Shown here piece by piece: positions 1 through 7,264 of a stretch of DNA of 17,635 nucleotides. Within the stretch, counting starts at the first letter, position 1; each line of letters starts with the position of its first letter. The notes under the pieces are model-generated. The model was not told the origin of the DNA and did no database searches. It saw nothing but the letters and a program-made list of their open reading frames with translations. The stretch covers positions 1 to 17,635 of the forward strand of contig CAVLBP010000046.1 in the NCBI GenBank assembly GCA_963661325.1, given 5' to 3'. A program made the position numbers and the translations under genes. The stretch comes from Pararoseburia sp963661325. GTDB lineage: Bacteria > Bacillota > Clostridia > Lachnospirales > Lachnospiraceae.

Positions 1-191
1 ACCTCAGAGTTTCCCATCTGTCCGTCCGGGAGTCCTACCGCAAGACCGCTGGCATTTCCCTTAACATAAGGATAGTTCTGCATCAAACTATCGATATTTG
101 GTGTATTTGCCTCATATACGGCATTTGCTTCGTGTCTGTCATTCAGACCAAATCCATCTAAGATCATTAAAACAACTGGCTTCTTGCTCAT
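1..191 (-). CDS. gpmI: 2,3-bisphosphoglycerate-independent phosphoglycerate mutase, N-terminal fragment (cut by window edge)
   Basis: Only the first 63 codons are in the window. They read as the start of the cofactor-independent, metal-dependent phosphoglycerate mutase, which interconverts 3- and 2-phosphoglycerate in lower glycolysis in the cytoplasm. Visible family marks are the N-terminal VLMILDGFG strand, whose Asp is a metal ligand, and GQMGNSEV near the edge, whose Ser (about residue 61) is the phosphorylated catalytic residue. The ATG at 189-191 has an AGAGGAAAAG ribosome binding site just upstream. The gene follows a capA-like gene by about 100 bases and has a possible promoter of its own. 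The rest of the enzyme, about 510 residues in the family, lies outside the window. The assignment is firm despite the short length because both catalytic motifs are present and in order. Confidence 0.93.
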   Translation of the reverse strand, partial: MSKKPVVLMILDGFGLNDRHEANAVYEANTPNIDSLMQNYPYVKGNASGLAVGLPDGQMGNSE

Positions 192-223
192 TCTCTTTTC
201 CTCTTTTCTCTGAAATTATATTT

Positions 224-253
224 ATTCTATCCCGATTTCATGGTAAAAATCAA
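224..253 (-). promoter_or_regulatory. Candidate sigma-A promoter for gpmI
   Basis: On the minus strand a TTGATT (248-253) and TAGAAT (224-229) are separated by 18 bases. A perfect TATAAT (215-220) lies slightly downstream but has no good -35 at the right distance. The 101-base space between the capA-like stop and gpmI is long enough for a promoter. This is a sequence match only, and read-through from the upstream gene is also possible because no strong terminator was found. Confidence 0.4.
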
Positions 254-292
254 TGGACACAATAACTAAAAAACATGCACTTTGCACTTGAA

Positions 293-1714
293 CTAATGGA
301 CAAGTAGATAGCCGTCACCATCAAAGGCTATCTGGTTCGAATATCCTTCCACATCAGCAAGGATCTGGCGGTATTTTTCCGGGTCGGATACCAGTTCCAG
401 ATTTCCTCCCGAAAAGTGACACGGCAGAAGTCTCGCACTCAGTGTCCCGGCATCATCAATGATGATCTGCGCCATGGCGGTATCATAATCATCCGGCATT
501 TCCGCTTCCTGCGAAAAATAAAAATTTCCCAGACTGTAAAAGACCGGAACGCCATCTATGATGTCTGCCCCTTGCAAACAGTGCGGATGAGCGCCTATGA
601 TGGCATCTGCTCCCGCCGCCACAAAATCTTTTGCCAGTTTGACCTGGTCGCTGCCGTATTGATGTGTGTGCTCCGTGCCCCAATGCACATAGCAGATCAC
701 ATAATCAGCATTTTGCTTTGCCTTTGCGATCTGGGCTACATATTTTGCCGAGTCCAAAGTCTTTAAAACCCCGGGACTATCCTCGGTCGCTTCCTTGGTA
801 TATTGGGTACTCCGCTCGATCTGGGTCGCCGCCACGATGGCGATCTTTTTGCCATTTGCAATGAAAAAGATCGGTTCGGATGCCTCCTCCAGATTTCTGC
901 CGGCACCGATATAAGGAATATTCTGTGCTTTTAAGGTATCCAAGGTGTCTAAGAAGGCATTTTCTCCAAAGTCATATACATGGTTGTTGGCAAGTCCTGC
1001 CACATCTACCCCCAGAAGTGCAAGGCTCTGGCAGGTCTTTGGATCTCCGCGGAAGGTATAGGCTTTTCCTGCCAGTGCCTGTCCACGCGTCGAATAGACA
1101 AACTCATTGTTGATGGTCATGATATCCGCCTTTATCATTTCCTGACACAGATCAGCCCCCAGACATTTGGTGATATCATCCCCCACACTGTGATAATAGT
1201 CGGTCGTCCCAACGCCCTCTGCAAGGGAAAAATCCCCGGTAAAATCCAACACGATACGATCTGTCTCCTGACAGTTTTTGACATAAGTCTTGTCATAGGC
1301 ATACTGTTGGATCCCGGTCTCCATGCAATAGTCGTACCACAGGACATGGATACTGTTTCCCGTGGTATCATACCAGATCTCGCCATCATCCAACCGGGCA
1401 TAAGAGGCGATCTTTTCCAACTGTTCTATGCCATAGTTGCCGGTGAACCAGGAAAGAAATTCCTCGTCGATCGGATGGTTCCCTATAAATTCTTTTGTAC
1501 TTTTGTTGAGTATGGCATCATAGGCCTGATCCACGTTAGAGATATCTAAGAGTTCCTCTTTTTCCGTGGTCTTCTCCTGTGACTTTGCCTGTCCATCAGA
1601 CTTTTGCATACGCCGGATATAGTCTGCCCCAAAGAGCAGATACCAGACCAAAGCGACCATGACGATCACAAAGACCGCCGCCACTATGCCAACGTAATTC
1701 TTACTCTTTTTCAT
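293..1714 (-). CDS. Membrane-anchored CapA-family (PGA_cap) metallophosphoesterase-like protein
   Basis: This 473-residue protein begins with a lysine-rich N-terminus and one hydrophobic segment (about residues 8-29), so it is probably a signal anchor with the catalytic part outside the cell. From about residue 154 it shows the CapA/PgsA fold motifs: FTGDF (Asp161), NNEF (203), the strong LANNHVYDFG (241-250), YVHWGTEHT (342-350), GAHPHCLQG (374-382) and YSLGNF (393-398). These Asp, Asn and His residues match the metal site of calcineurin-like phosphoesterases. The family was named for poly-gamma-glutamate capsule synthesis, but no capB or capC genes are nearby, so that role is not supported here. 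Residues 30-150 form a less conserved, charged linker region. The ATG overlaps the end of the preceding Sel1-repeat gene by 14 bases and has a poor ribosome binding site, which suggests translational coupling. The substrate is unknown. Confidence 0.85.
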   Translation of the reverse strand: MKKSKNYVGIVAAVFVIVMVALVWYLLFGADYIRRMQKSDGQAKSQEKTTEKEELLDISNVDQAYDAILNKSTKEFIGNHPIDEEFLSWFTGNYGIEQLEKIASYARLDDGEIWYDTTGNSIHVLWYDYCMETGIQQYAYDKTYVKNCQETDRIVLDFTGDFSLAEGVGTTDYYHSVGDDITKCLGADLCQEMIKADIMTINNEFVYSTRGQALAGKAYTFRGDPKTCQSLALLGVDVAGLANNHVYDFGENAFLDTLDTLKAQNIPYIGAGRNLEEASEPIFFIANGKKIAIVAATQIERSTQYTKEATEDSPGVLKTLDSAKYVAQIAKAKQNADYVICYVHWGTEHTHQYGSDQVKLAKDFVAAGADAIIGAHPHCLQGADIIDGVPVFYSLGNFYFSQEAEMPDDYDTAMAQIIIDDAGTLSARLLPCHFSGGNLELVSDPEKYRQILADVEGYSNQIAFDGDGYLLVH

Positions 1715-2828
1715 CCATCAGTTTGAGCACACGCACGACTGCTTCTTTGGCACCCTCATTATCCTGGTCTGCCGCCATACGATAATATGCCAGTGCCGTG
1801 CTGTAGTTCTGCTCTACTCCAATACCATTTTCAAACAAATATCCCAAATTGATCTGTGCAACCGCATATCCCTGCATAGCCGCCAGTTTCTGATAATAGA
1901 TTGCCTGATCAATATCTGTTTCCACACCAAATCCATTATAGTAAAGATAGCCGATCTGATTCAATGCCGGTGCATAGTCCTGATCTGCTGCGCTCTGATA
2001 CCACCGTAAGGCTTCCTCATAATCCTGATCACAGCCAAAACCATTCTCATACATCTGTCCCATATAATACTGCGCCATGGCATAATCTTCGTTTGCCGCT
2101 GTCTCAAAGTTCTTCATGGCCTCCTCATAATCCTGTGCCACGCCCTGACCACGCATATACATCATGCCAAGTTCCGTTGCCGCAGCCTTTGGCAGATAGG
2201 CATCATAAATGGTAAGGTCTTTGAGTTCTGCCACCTGTTCATATAGAGTCATCGCCTGTACATAGTCCTGCGCACAGCCGATACCATTTTCCAACAGATA
2301 AGCCATGTAATACTGCCCAACCGGAATACCCTTTTGGTAGGCAAGATTGATATTTTCATATGCCTTGGCAGGTCTGTCTGCCTCATCCCCGTAACCAGCC
2401 AGATATGTGCGCGCCAAGCCTACATATGCACGCTCACTTCCGGCATCGATCGCTGTCTGGAAATAGTCTGCTGCCTGATCCAGATCCATATCCTGTGTAA
2501 TGCCGTTGAGGGCATAATATCCCAGTACGCAAAGAGCATCGGTATTTCCCACTTCTCCTGCGGATTCATACCACTTTTTTGCCTCTGTAAAATCCTGTTC
2601 GCAGTCCTCACTGCCATAATCATAACGGTTTGCCAGTTCCATCATGGCTTCTTCGTCGTTATCTGCGCCCAGTACTTCCAGTTCCTTAATGGACAACTTA
2701 CTATAGTCAGAGACTTCCTGTGTTGCCACCTCTTTGACCGTCTCTTTTGTCTCTTTTTTATCTGTTTTACCGCACCCTGCCAATAAGCAGACTGTAAATA
2801 AAAGTCCAATAACAAGTCCACGCTTCAT
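1701..2828 (-). CDS. Sel1-like repeat lipoprotein
   Basis: This 375-residue protein has a short basic, hydrophobic leader ending in the lipobox LLAGC, so Cys19 should be lipidated and the protein held on the outer face of the membrane. A Lys/Thr/Glu-rich linker follows (20-50). About eight Sel1-type (TPR-like, roughly 36-residue) alpha-helical repeats then run from about residue 59 to 362, with recurring signatures such as LGYLFENGIGVEQNYSTAL and AxxWYxxAA. Such repeats act as protein-binding scaffolds, and no catalytic site is seen. The start is clear: a GGAGG box lies 8-12 bases before ATG, and a strong promoter lies just upstream. Its stop codon lies inside the start of the capA-like gene, so the two are probably made together and may act together at the cell surface. 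That partnership is inferred from the overlap alone. Confidence 0.88.
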   Translation of the reverse strand: MKRGLVIGLLFTVCLLAGCGKTDKKETKETVKEVATQEVSDYSKLSIKELEVLGADNDEEAMMELANRYDYGSEDCEQDFTEAKKWYESAGEVGNTDALCVLGYYALNGITQDMDLDQAADYFQTAIDAGSERAYVGLARTYLAGYGDEADRPAKAYENINLAYQKGIPVGQYYMAYLLENGIGCAQDYVQAMTLYEQVAELKDLTIYDAYLPKAAATELGMMYMRGQGVAQDYEEAMKNFETAANEDYAMAQYYMGQMYENGFGCDQDYEEALRWYQSAADQDYAPALNQIGYLYYNGFGVETDIDQAIYYQKLAAMQGYAVAQINLGYLFENGIGVEQNYSTALAYYRMAADQDNEGAKEAVVRVLKLMDEKE

Positions 2829-2893
2829 TTGTATCTATCCTCCTGTCAAAAATACGTATTTCATTTCCATTTATACGCACTTAACCACGGCTT

Positions 2894-2922
2894 ATTTTAG
2901 CATATATATAGAAGTGTCACAA
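2894..2922 (-). promoter_or_regulatory. Promoter of the Sel1-lipoprotein/capA-like operon
   Basis: The minus strand has TTGTGA (2917-2922), 17 bases, then TAAAAT (2894-2899) with a TG one base upstream, an extended -10. It lies directly after the tpiA terminator and about 65 bases before the lipoprotein start. The -35 box is only a few bases from the terminator U-tract, so the two units are tightly packed but separate. Confidence 0.7.
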
Positions 2923-2925
2923 GAG

Positions 2926-2957
2926 AAAAAGGAGACATCCAAAATTGGATGTCTCCT
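2926..2957 (-). terminator. Rho-independent terminator after tpiA
   Basis: Perfect 11-base-pair stem (2930-2940 with 2947-2957), loop of six bases, followed on the minus strand by TTTTTCTCTT. It closes the gapA/pgk/tpiA unit 30 bases after the tpiA stop. Confidence 0.92.
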
Positions 2958-2960
2958 ATG

Positions 2961-2980
2961 GTTACAATGACAGTTGTAAC
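2961..2980 (-). other. Second hairpin in the tpiA 3' region
   Basis: Perfect 7-base-pair inverted repeat (GTTACAA / TTGTAAC) with a six-base loop, lying between the tpiA stop and the terminator hairpin. It has no U-tract of its own, so it is more likely a 3'-end stabilising or pausing structure than a terminator. Role not known. Confidence 0.55.
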
Positions 2981-2987
2981 GATGCCA

Positions 2988-3740
2988 TTATGCATTATAA
3001 TTTACGATCTTGCCGAAATCTGCCTTCAAAGAAGCGCCACCGACAAGTCCGCCATCAATGTCAGGCTTTGCAAAAAGTTCTGCAGCATTGCCTGCATTTA
3101 CAGATCCGCCATACTGGATGCGGATTGCTTCTGCTGTAGCCTCATCATATACTTCTGCGATGCATTTTCTGATTGCGCCGCATACTTCTTCTGCCTGATC
3201 GCTTGTTGCGGTCTCGCCTGTTCCGATTGCCCAGATTGGCTCATAAGCAATGACTGCCTTCTTTGCCTGATCTGCTGTGACATTCTGGAATGCGATCTTG
3301 ATCTGCATACGGATCCACTCAATGTAGATACCCTGTTTTCTCTGGGTCAAAGTCTCACCACAGCAGATGATCGGTGTCAAACCATGTTCAAATGCCTTTA
3401 AGACTTTCTTGTTGACAGTCTCATCTGTCTCAGCGAAGTATTCTCTTCTCTCTGAGTGTCCAAGTACCACGTACTCTACACCTGCATCTGTAAGCATGTT
3501 TGGAGCGATCTCGCCTGTGTAAGCGCCACTCTCCTCAAAATACATATTTTCTGCACCAATGTGGATATTGGTTCCCTTTGCAGCCTCAACTGCAGGAATG
3601 ATATCAATTGCCGGTACACAAAATACTACATCTACGTCATCATTTGCTACTAACGGCTTTAATTCGTTGATCAAAGCAACTGCCTCGCTTGGAGTCTTGT
3701 TCATTTTCCAGTTGCCTGCAATAATCTTTGTTCTTGCCAT
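2988..3740 (-). CDS. tpiA: Triosephosphate isomerase
   Basis: This 250-residue enzyme is the usual family length and interconverts dihydroxyacetone phosphate and glyceraldehyde 3-phosphate in the cytoplasm. All catalytic marks are present: NWKMN with Asn10 and Lys12, GHSERR with the electrophile His95, AYEPIWAIGTG with the base Glu167, then the phosphate-binding YGGSVN and GGLVGGASL near the C-terminus. The ATG has an AAGGGG ribosome binding site about 9 bases upstream and lies 17 bases after the pgk stop, so pgk and tpiA are almost surely one transcript. Two hairpins, the second a strong terminator, follow it. Confidence 0.98.
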   Translation of the reverse strand: MARTKIIAGNWKMNKTPSEAVALINELKPLVANDDVDVVFCVPAIDIIPAVEAAKGTNIHIGAENMYFEESGAYTGEIAPNMLTDAGVEYVVLGHSERREYFAETDETVNKKVLKAFEHGLTPIICCGETLTQRKQGIYIEWIRMQIKIAFQNVTADQAKKAVIAYEPIWAIGTGETATSDQAEEVCGAIRKCIAEVYDEATAEAIRIQYGGSVNAGNAAELFAKPDIDGGLVGGASLKADFGKIVNYNA

Positions 3741-3757
3741 TATAATAACCCCTTTTC

Positions 3758-4961
3758 TTATTTATCGTTTGCTGCTGCAACACCAGGAAGTTCCTTACCT
3801 TCTAAGAATTCCAAAGATGCGCCGCCANNNNNNNNNNGTAGAGATATGTGTCATCTTGTCGCCGTAGCCAAGATTGTTGGCTGCGGATGCAGAGTCACCA
3901 CCACCGATAATGGTTGTTCCATCAATATTTGCAAGTGCTTGGCAAATAGCGATCGTTCCCTTTGCAAAGTTTGGCATTTCAAAACATCCCATTGGTCCGT
4001 TCCAAACAACAGTCTTAGCATCTTTGATCGCATCGGTAAAGAGTTCGCATGTCTTAGGTCCGATATCCATACCTTCCATGTCGTCCGGGATCTCTCCACG
4101 ACCTACAACCTTGAAGTTGCAATCGTTCTTGAAGTCATCACCTACAACAGTATCGATCGGGATCAAAAGTTTAACGCCTTTTTCCTTTGCCTTTTCTTCC
4201 ATCTGAAGTGCATACTCCATGTAGTCTTTCTCAAGAAGAGACTTTCCTACTTCCTCGCCATGAGCAGCCATAAAGGTATATGCCATACCACCACCAATGA
4301 TCAAAGTATCTACTTTGTCAAGGAGGTTCTCGATAACAGAAATCTTAGAAGAAACCTTTGCTCCACCAAGGATGGCGACGAACGGACGAACCGGATTCTC
4401 TACTGCGTTTCCGAGGAAGTCGATCTCCTTCTGCATCAGGTAACCAACAACAGCAGTGTCAACATACTTTGTCACACCAACATTTGAGCAATGTGCTCTG
4501 TGGGCTGTACCGAATGCGTCATTTACAAATACATCGCAAAGGGATGCCAGATCCTTAGAGAACTCGTCTCCGTTCTTGGTCTCCTCTGCACGATATCTTG
4601 TGTTCTCAAGTAAGATGACGTCGCCATCTTTCATTGCTTCTACAGCAGCCTTAGCGTTTGGTCCTACAACTTCCGGATCTGCTGCGAATTTTACTTCCTG
4701 TCCTAAGAGTTCTGTAAGTCTCTTAGCAACCGGTGCTAAAGAAAGTTCCGGAACCGGCTCTCCCTTTGGCTTGCCAAGATGTGAACAAAGGATCACCTTG
4801 CCACCGTCAGCAACCAGTTTCTTGATGGTAGGAAGTGCCTGTACCAGACGGTTCTCATCTGTGATCTTGCCATCAATAAGAGGCACATTGAAGTCGCATC
4901 TGCAAAGAACACGCAGTCCCTTTACATTGATGTCATCGATTGATTTTTTATTTAATCCCAT
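3758..4961 (-). CDS. pgk: Phosphoglycerate kinase, interrupted by an assembly gap near the C-terminus
   Basis: Phosphoglycerate kinase transfers the acyl phosphate of 1,3-bisphosphoglycerate to ADP. The start is the ATG at 4959-4961 (MGLNKKSI), with a GGAGG box 8-9 bases upstream. An upstream in-frame extension to 5006 runs through a hairpin and is not used. Visible family marks are CDFNVPL near residue 22, the ILGGAKVSSKI region, GGGMAYTF and VWNGPMGCFE, the nucleotide-binding NGPMG loop. After THIS the sequence enters ten Ns (3828-3837). Beyond them, in another frame, the expected ending continues as GGASLEFLEGKELPGV to a stop at 3758-3760. The family motif is STGGGAS, so only three bases appear to be missing. 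The frame break is therefore an assembly artefact, and the real protein should be about 398 residues. It lies 17 bases before tpiA. Confidence 0.95.
3828..3837. other. Assembly gap (10 N) inside pgk
   Basis: Ten unknown bases. The flanks fit the conserved kinase ending if about three bases, completing the Thr and first Gly codons of STGGGAS, fill the gap. The run is thus probably a fixed-size placeholder between two contigs rather than a measured length. Confidence 0.97.
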
Positions 4962-4985
4962 GATTAAATCCTCCACTCTTTTAAT

Positions 4986-5016
4986 AAAAAAGAGGCCCGG
5001 TCCCAACGACCGGACC
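4986..5016 (-). terminator. Terminator-like hairpin between gapA and pgk (terminator or attenuator)
   Basis: GC-rich 9-base-pair stem (4994-5002 with 5008-5016, one G-U pair) with a five-base loop GTTGG on the minus strand, followed by TCTTTTTTA. It ends about 24 bases before the pgk start and over 120 bases after gapA. No convincing promoter lies between it and pgk, so it may be a partial terminator or attenuator that sets the gapA to pgk expression ratio. Confidence 0.8.
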
Positions 5017-5140
5017 CCATGTTGGCTAATTTACCAATTTTGGGATATTTCAATCATATGCAAGGCATTGTTGCTGACGCTGTGCTCGGCACTGCAAAGT
5101 AACAATAACGCAGCAGATGATGAAATAGCGCAAAATCAAA

Positions 5141-6142
5141 TTATGCTAACTCAGAGAAGTACTTGATTGTACGAACCATCTGAGATGTGTAACTGTTCTC
5201 ATTGTCATACCAAGAAACAACCTGTACTAAGTTGTCTTCTCCAACCATTGTCTGTGTAGCATCGAAGATTGAACCATATGTGCTTCCGATGATATCAGAA
5301 GAAACGATCTCATCCTCATTGTATCCGAATGACTCTGTAGCTGCTGCCTTCATTGCTGCGTTGATCTCTTCAACTGTGCAAGACTTCTCAACAGTAGCAA
5401 CAAGGATTGTTGTAGAACCTGTTGGGCATGGAACACGCTGTGCAGATCCGATCAACTTGCCGTTCAACTCTGGGATTACAAGACCGATTGCCTTTGCAGC
5501 ACCTGTTGAGTTAGGTACGATATTAACTGCAGCTGCACGAGATCTTCTAAGGTCACCCTTTCTCTGTGGTCCATCAAGTGTCATCTGATCACCTGTGTAT
5601 GAGTGGATTGTGCTCATGATACCAGACTTGATACCGAAAGCATCATTAAGAGCCTTAGCCATTGGTGCCAAGCAGTTTGTTGTACAAGAAGCTGCTGAGA
5701 TAATCTTGTCATCTGGAGTCAATGTCTTATGGTTTACATTGTAAACGATTGTAGGAAGATCATTTCCTGCAGGTGCAGAAATAACAACCTTACGAGCACC
5801 AGCATTGATATGAGCCTGTGCCTTTTCCTTGCTTGTGTAGAAACCAGAACACTCTAATACTACGTCTACCTTTAATTCACCCCATGGGCAATTATTTGCA
5901 TCTGGGAAAGCGTAGATCTTGATTTCCTTGCCATCAACTGTGATAGAGTCTTCTCCAGCAGATACTGTATCAGCCAAAGCATACTTACCCTGTGATGAAT
6001 CATACTTTAACAGATGTGCTAACATCTTTGGGCTTGTCAAGTCGTTGATTGCAACTACTTCATATCCTTCTGCTCCAAACATCTGTCTGAATGCAAGACG
6101 ACCGATACGGCCGAATCCATTAATCGCTACTCTTACTGCCAT
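5141..6142 (-). CDS. gapA: Glyceraldehyde-3-phosphate dehydrogenase, type I (NAD-dependent)
   Basis: This 333-residue enzyme oxidises and phosphorylates glyceraldehyde 3-phosphate to 1,3-bisphosphoglycerate. It begins with the Rossmann motif NGFGRIGR (8-15), has Asp34 after the second strand (as in NAD-preferring enzymes), the active-site SAASCTTNCLAP with Cys153, and His180 in STIHSYTGDQ. The C-terminal WYDNENSYTSQMV is also conserved. The ATG has AGGAGG about 9 bases upstream and a clear promoter further up. It is the first gene of the glycolytic series gapA-pgk-tpiA. No cggR-like regulator gene lies upstream; the neighbour there is a divergent phosphatase gene. The base and codon use looks like that of a highly expressed gene. 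Confidence 0.98.
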   Translation of the reverse strand: MAVRVAINGFGRIGRLAFRQMFGAEGYEVVAINDLTSPKMLAHLLKYDSSQGKYALADTVSAGEDSITVDGKEIKIYAFPDANNCPWGELKVDVVLECSGFYTSKEKAQAHINAGARKVVISAPAGNDLPTIVYNVNHKTLTPDDKIISAASCTTNCLAPMAKALNDAFGIKSGIMSTIHSYTGDQMTLDGPQRKGDLRRSRAAAVNIVPNSTGAAKAIGLVIPELNGKLIGSAQRVPCPTGSTTILVATVEKSCTVEEINAAMKAAATESFGYNEDEIVSSDIIGSTYGSIFDATQTMVGEDNLVQVVSWYDNENSYTSQMVRTIKYFSELA

Positions 6143-6205
6143 TTTAAATTCCTCCTAAGATTTAAAAATACTATGTCTAGGGAATAACATTCCCAAACTA
6201 ACTTC

Positions 6206-6234
6206 ATTTTAACCAATTTCTACCTACATTTCAA
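6206..6234 (-). promoter_or_regulatory. Promoter of gapA
   Basis: TTGAAA (6229-6234), 17-base spacer, TAAAAT (6206-6211) on the minus strand, giving a leader of roughly 55-60 bases before the gapA start. The boxes match sigma-A consensus well. Confidence 0.75.
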
Positions 6235-6302
6235 CCCCAAAAACAAAGTTTGATAATTTTTTCACTAAGATTTTTCCTCTGTCCTGACATTTTGCGGATT
6301 GA

Positions 6303-6331
6303 TTGCATTTTATGCGACATTTTTCTATAAT
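6303..6331 (+). promoter_or_regulatory. Promoter of the PHP phosphatase gene
   Basis: TTGCAT (6303-6308), 17-base spacer, perfect TATAAT (6326-6331). Transcription would begin near 6338, just before the GGAGG box at 6344-6348. The GTG at 6338 would therefore be at the very end of the message, which supports the ATG at 6359 as the start. Confidence 0.75.
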
Positions 6332-6358
6332 TGGTAAGTGAATGGAGGTACTTTGCCA

Positions 6359-7168
6359 ATGAAACTTTGGGACAATCACATGCACTGTCATTTTTCCGGT
6401 GACAGCCAGGCGGATCCTTTGGATATGATAGAAAAAGCCAGACAGATGGGACTGTCCGGCATTACGTTTACAGACCACTTAGATTTAGATTACAAGGAGG
6501 AACCACATCTTTTTGATCTGGATCTGGATACTTACGAAAAAGCCATGCAGACTATCCAAAAAGATGCTGCACCTTTCTTTGTACTCCATGGCTTGGAACT
6601 GGGTCTGCAACCGCATCTTGCAAAAAAACATGCCGACCTGCTTGCATCCTATGCCTTTGACTATGTCATCGGCTCTGTCCATGTCGTGCATACGCGAGAT
6701 CCTTACTACCCTGTTTATTTTGAGGGGCGCGATCCTGCGGAAGCCTATACAGAATATTACCAGGCCGTCTATGAAAATCTGAAGGCATTTCACGATTTTG
6801 ATGCCCTGGGACATCTGGACTATGTCTTTCGCTATGGACCGCAGGATCCTTCCAAACCTTATGACACTTATACGCCATATGCCTCTCTGGTCGATGATAT
6901 CCTGCGTTTTCTCATTGCGCATGACATTGCATTGGAAGTCAACACCGGTGCCTTCCGCTGTGGGCTTTCTGTACCAAATCCATGCCCGCAGATCCTAAAG
7001 CGCTATCATGAACTCGGTGGAAAACTGATCACGATCGGCGCAGATGCGCACAAGCCGAGTGATATTGCATTAGGCTTTGACCGTCTGCCGGGTTTTCTTG
7101 CCTCCTGTGGAATTGACGAATATATGGTCTATCTCCACCGCGTGCCGCATCCACATAGCATCTACTGA
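6359..7168 (+). CDS. PHP-domain histidinol-phosphatase-like phosphoesterase (HisK/HisJ type)
   Basis: This 269-residue PHP-domain protein resembles the HisK-type histidinol phosphatases, which remove phosphate from L-histidinol phosphate using a multi-metal site. The metal and catalytic marks are NHMHCHFSGDS (His7, His9), TDHLD (His40), HGLELGL (Glu80), IGSVHVVH (His108), LGHLDY (His152) and GADAHKP (Asp229, His231). That is the full PHP set. The ATG at 6359 is chosen because GGAGG lies 10 bases upstream; a GTG seven codons earlier lies at the transcription start. No other histidine genes are nearby, so the exact substrate could differ. The gene diverges from gapA and converges on mnmA. A weak hairpin (7175-7190) followed by TTTT may help end the transcript. 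Confidence 0.85.
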   Translation: MKLWDNHMHCHFSGDSQADPLDMIEKARQMGLSGITFTDHLDLDYKEEPHLFDLDLDTYEKAMQTIQKDAAPFFVLHGLELGLQPHLAKKHADLLASYAFDYVIGSVHVVHTRDPYYPVYFEGRDPAEAYTEYYQAVYENLKAFHDFDALGHLDYVFRYGPQDPSKPYDTYTPYASLVDDILRFLIAHDIALEVNTGAFRCGLSVPNPCPQILKRYHELGGKLITIGADAHKPSDIALGFDRLPGFLASCGIDEYMVYLHRVPHPHSIY

Positions 7169-7214
7169 TTTTCCAGCATGTAAAAATGCTTTTGCACATT
7201 TTCGCACCAAGCAC

Positions 7215-7245
7215 AAAAAGAGCCATCTCGTAATGAGATGGCTCT
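7215..7245 (-). terminator. Terminator after mnmA (possibly used from both sides)
   Basis: Perfect 11-base-pair stem (7219-7229 with 7235-7245), five-base loop, followed on the minus strand by a U-run of four to five and GTGCTT. On the plus strand the following bases are not U-rich, so it serves mainly the iscS-iscU-mnmA transcript. It may also slow convergent transcription from the phosphatase gene. Confidence 0.85.
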
Positions 7246-7264
7246 CTGATTTCTAATATAGTCT

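Noticed and set aside
262..292. Hairpin and T-run after the capA-like gene as a terminator
   Set aside because: The stem is only four to five base pairs, so it is too weak to call, although a TTTTTT follows on the minus strand.
980..1549. 189-codon open frame on the plus strand inside the capA-like gene
   Set aside because: It lies opposite a gene with clear family motifs, has no ribosome binding site and no recognisable domain; it is a shadow frame.
1701..2828. DNA-level tandem repeat in the Sel1-repeat gene
   Set aside because: The repeats are visible in the protein but diverged in DNA, as expected for an old repeat family, so there is no separate DNA repeat to report.
4962..5006. In-frame upstream extension of pgk (15 extra codons)
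   Set aside because: It runs through the hairpin and U-tract, and the GGAGG box fits the inner ATG at 4961, where the family N-terminus begins.
3846..5166. Long plus-strand open frames opposite pgk (213 and 236 codons)
   Set aside because: They are antisense to conserved kinase sequence and show no independent coding signs.
6338..6358. GTG start seven codons upstream for the PHP phosphatase
   Set aside because: It coincides with the predicted transcription start of a good promoter, and the GGAGG box lies after it, placed for the ATG at 6359.
7175..7193. Plus-strand terminator after the PHP phosphatase gene
   Set aside because: The stem has five base pairs followed by only four Ts, so it is mentioned with the gene but not listed as a separate feature.
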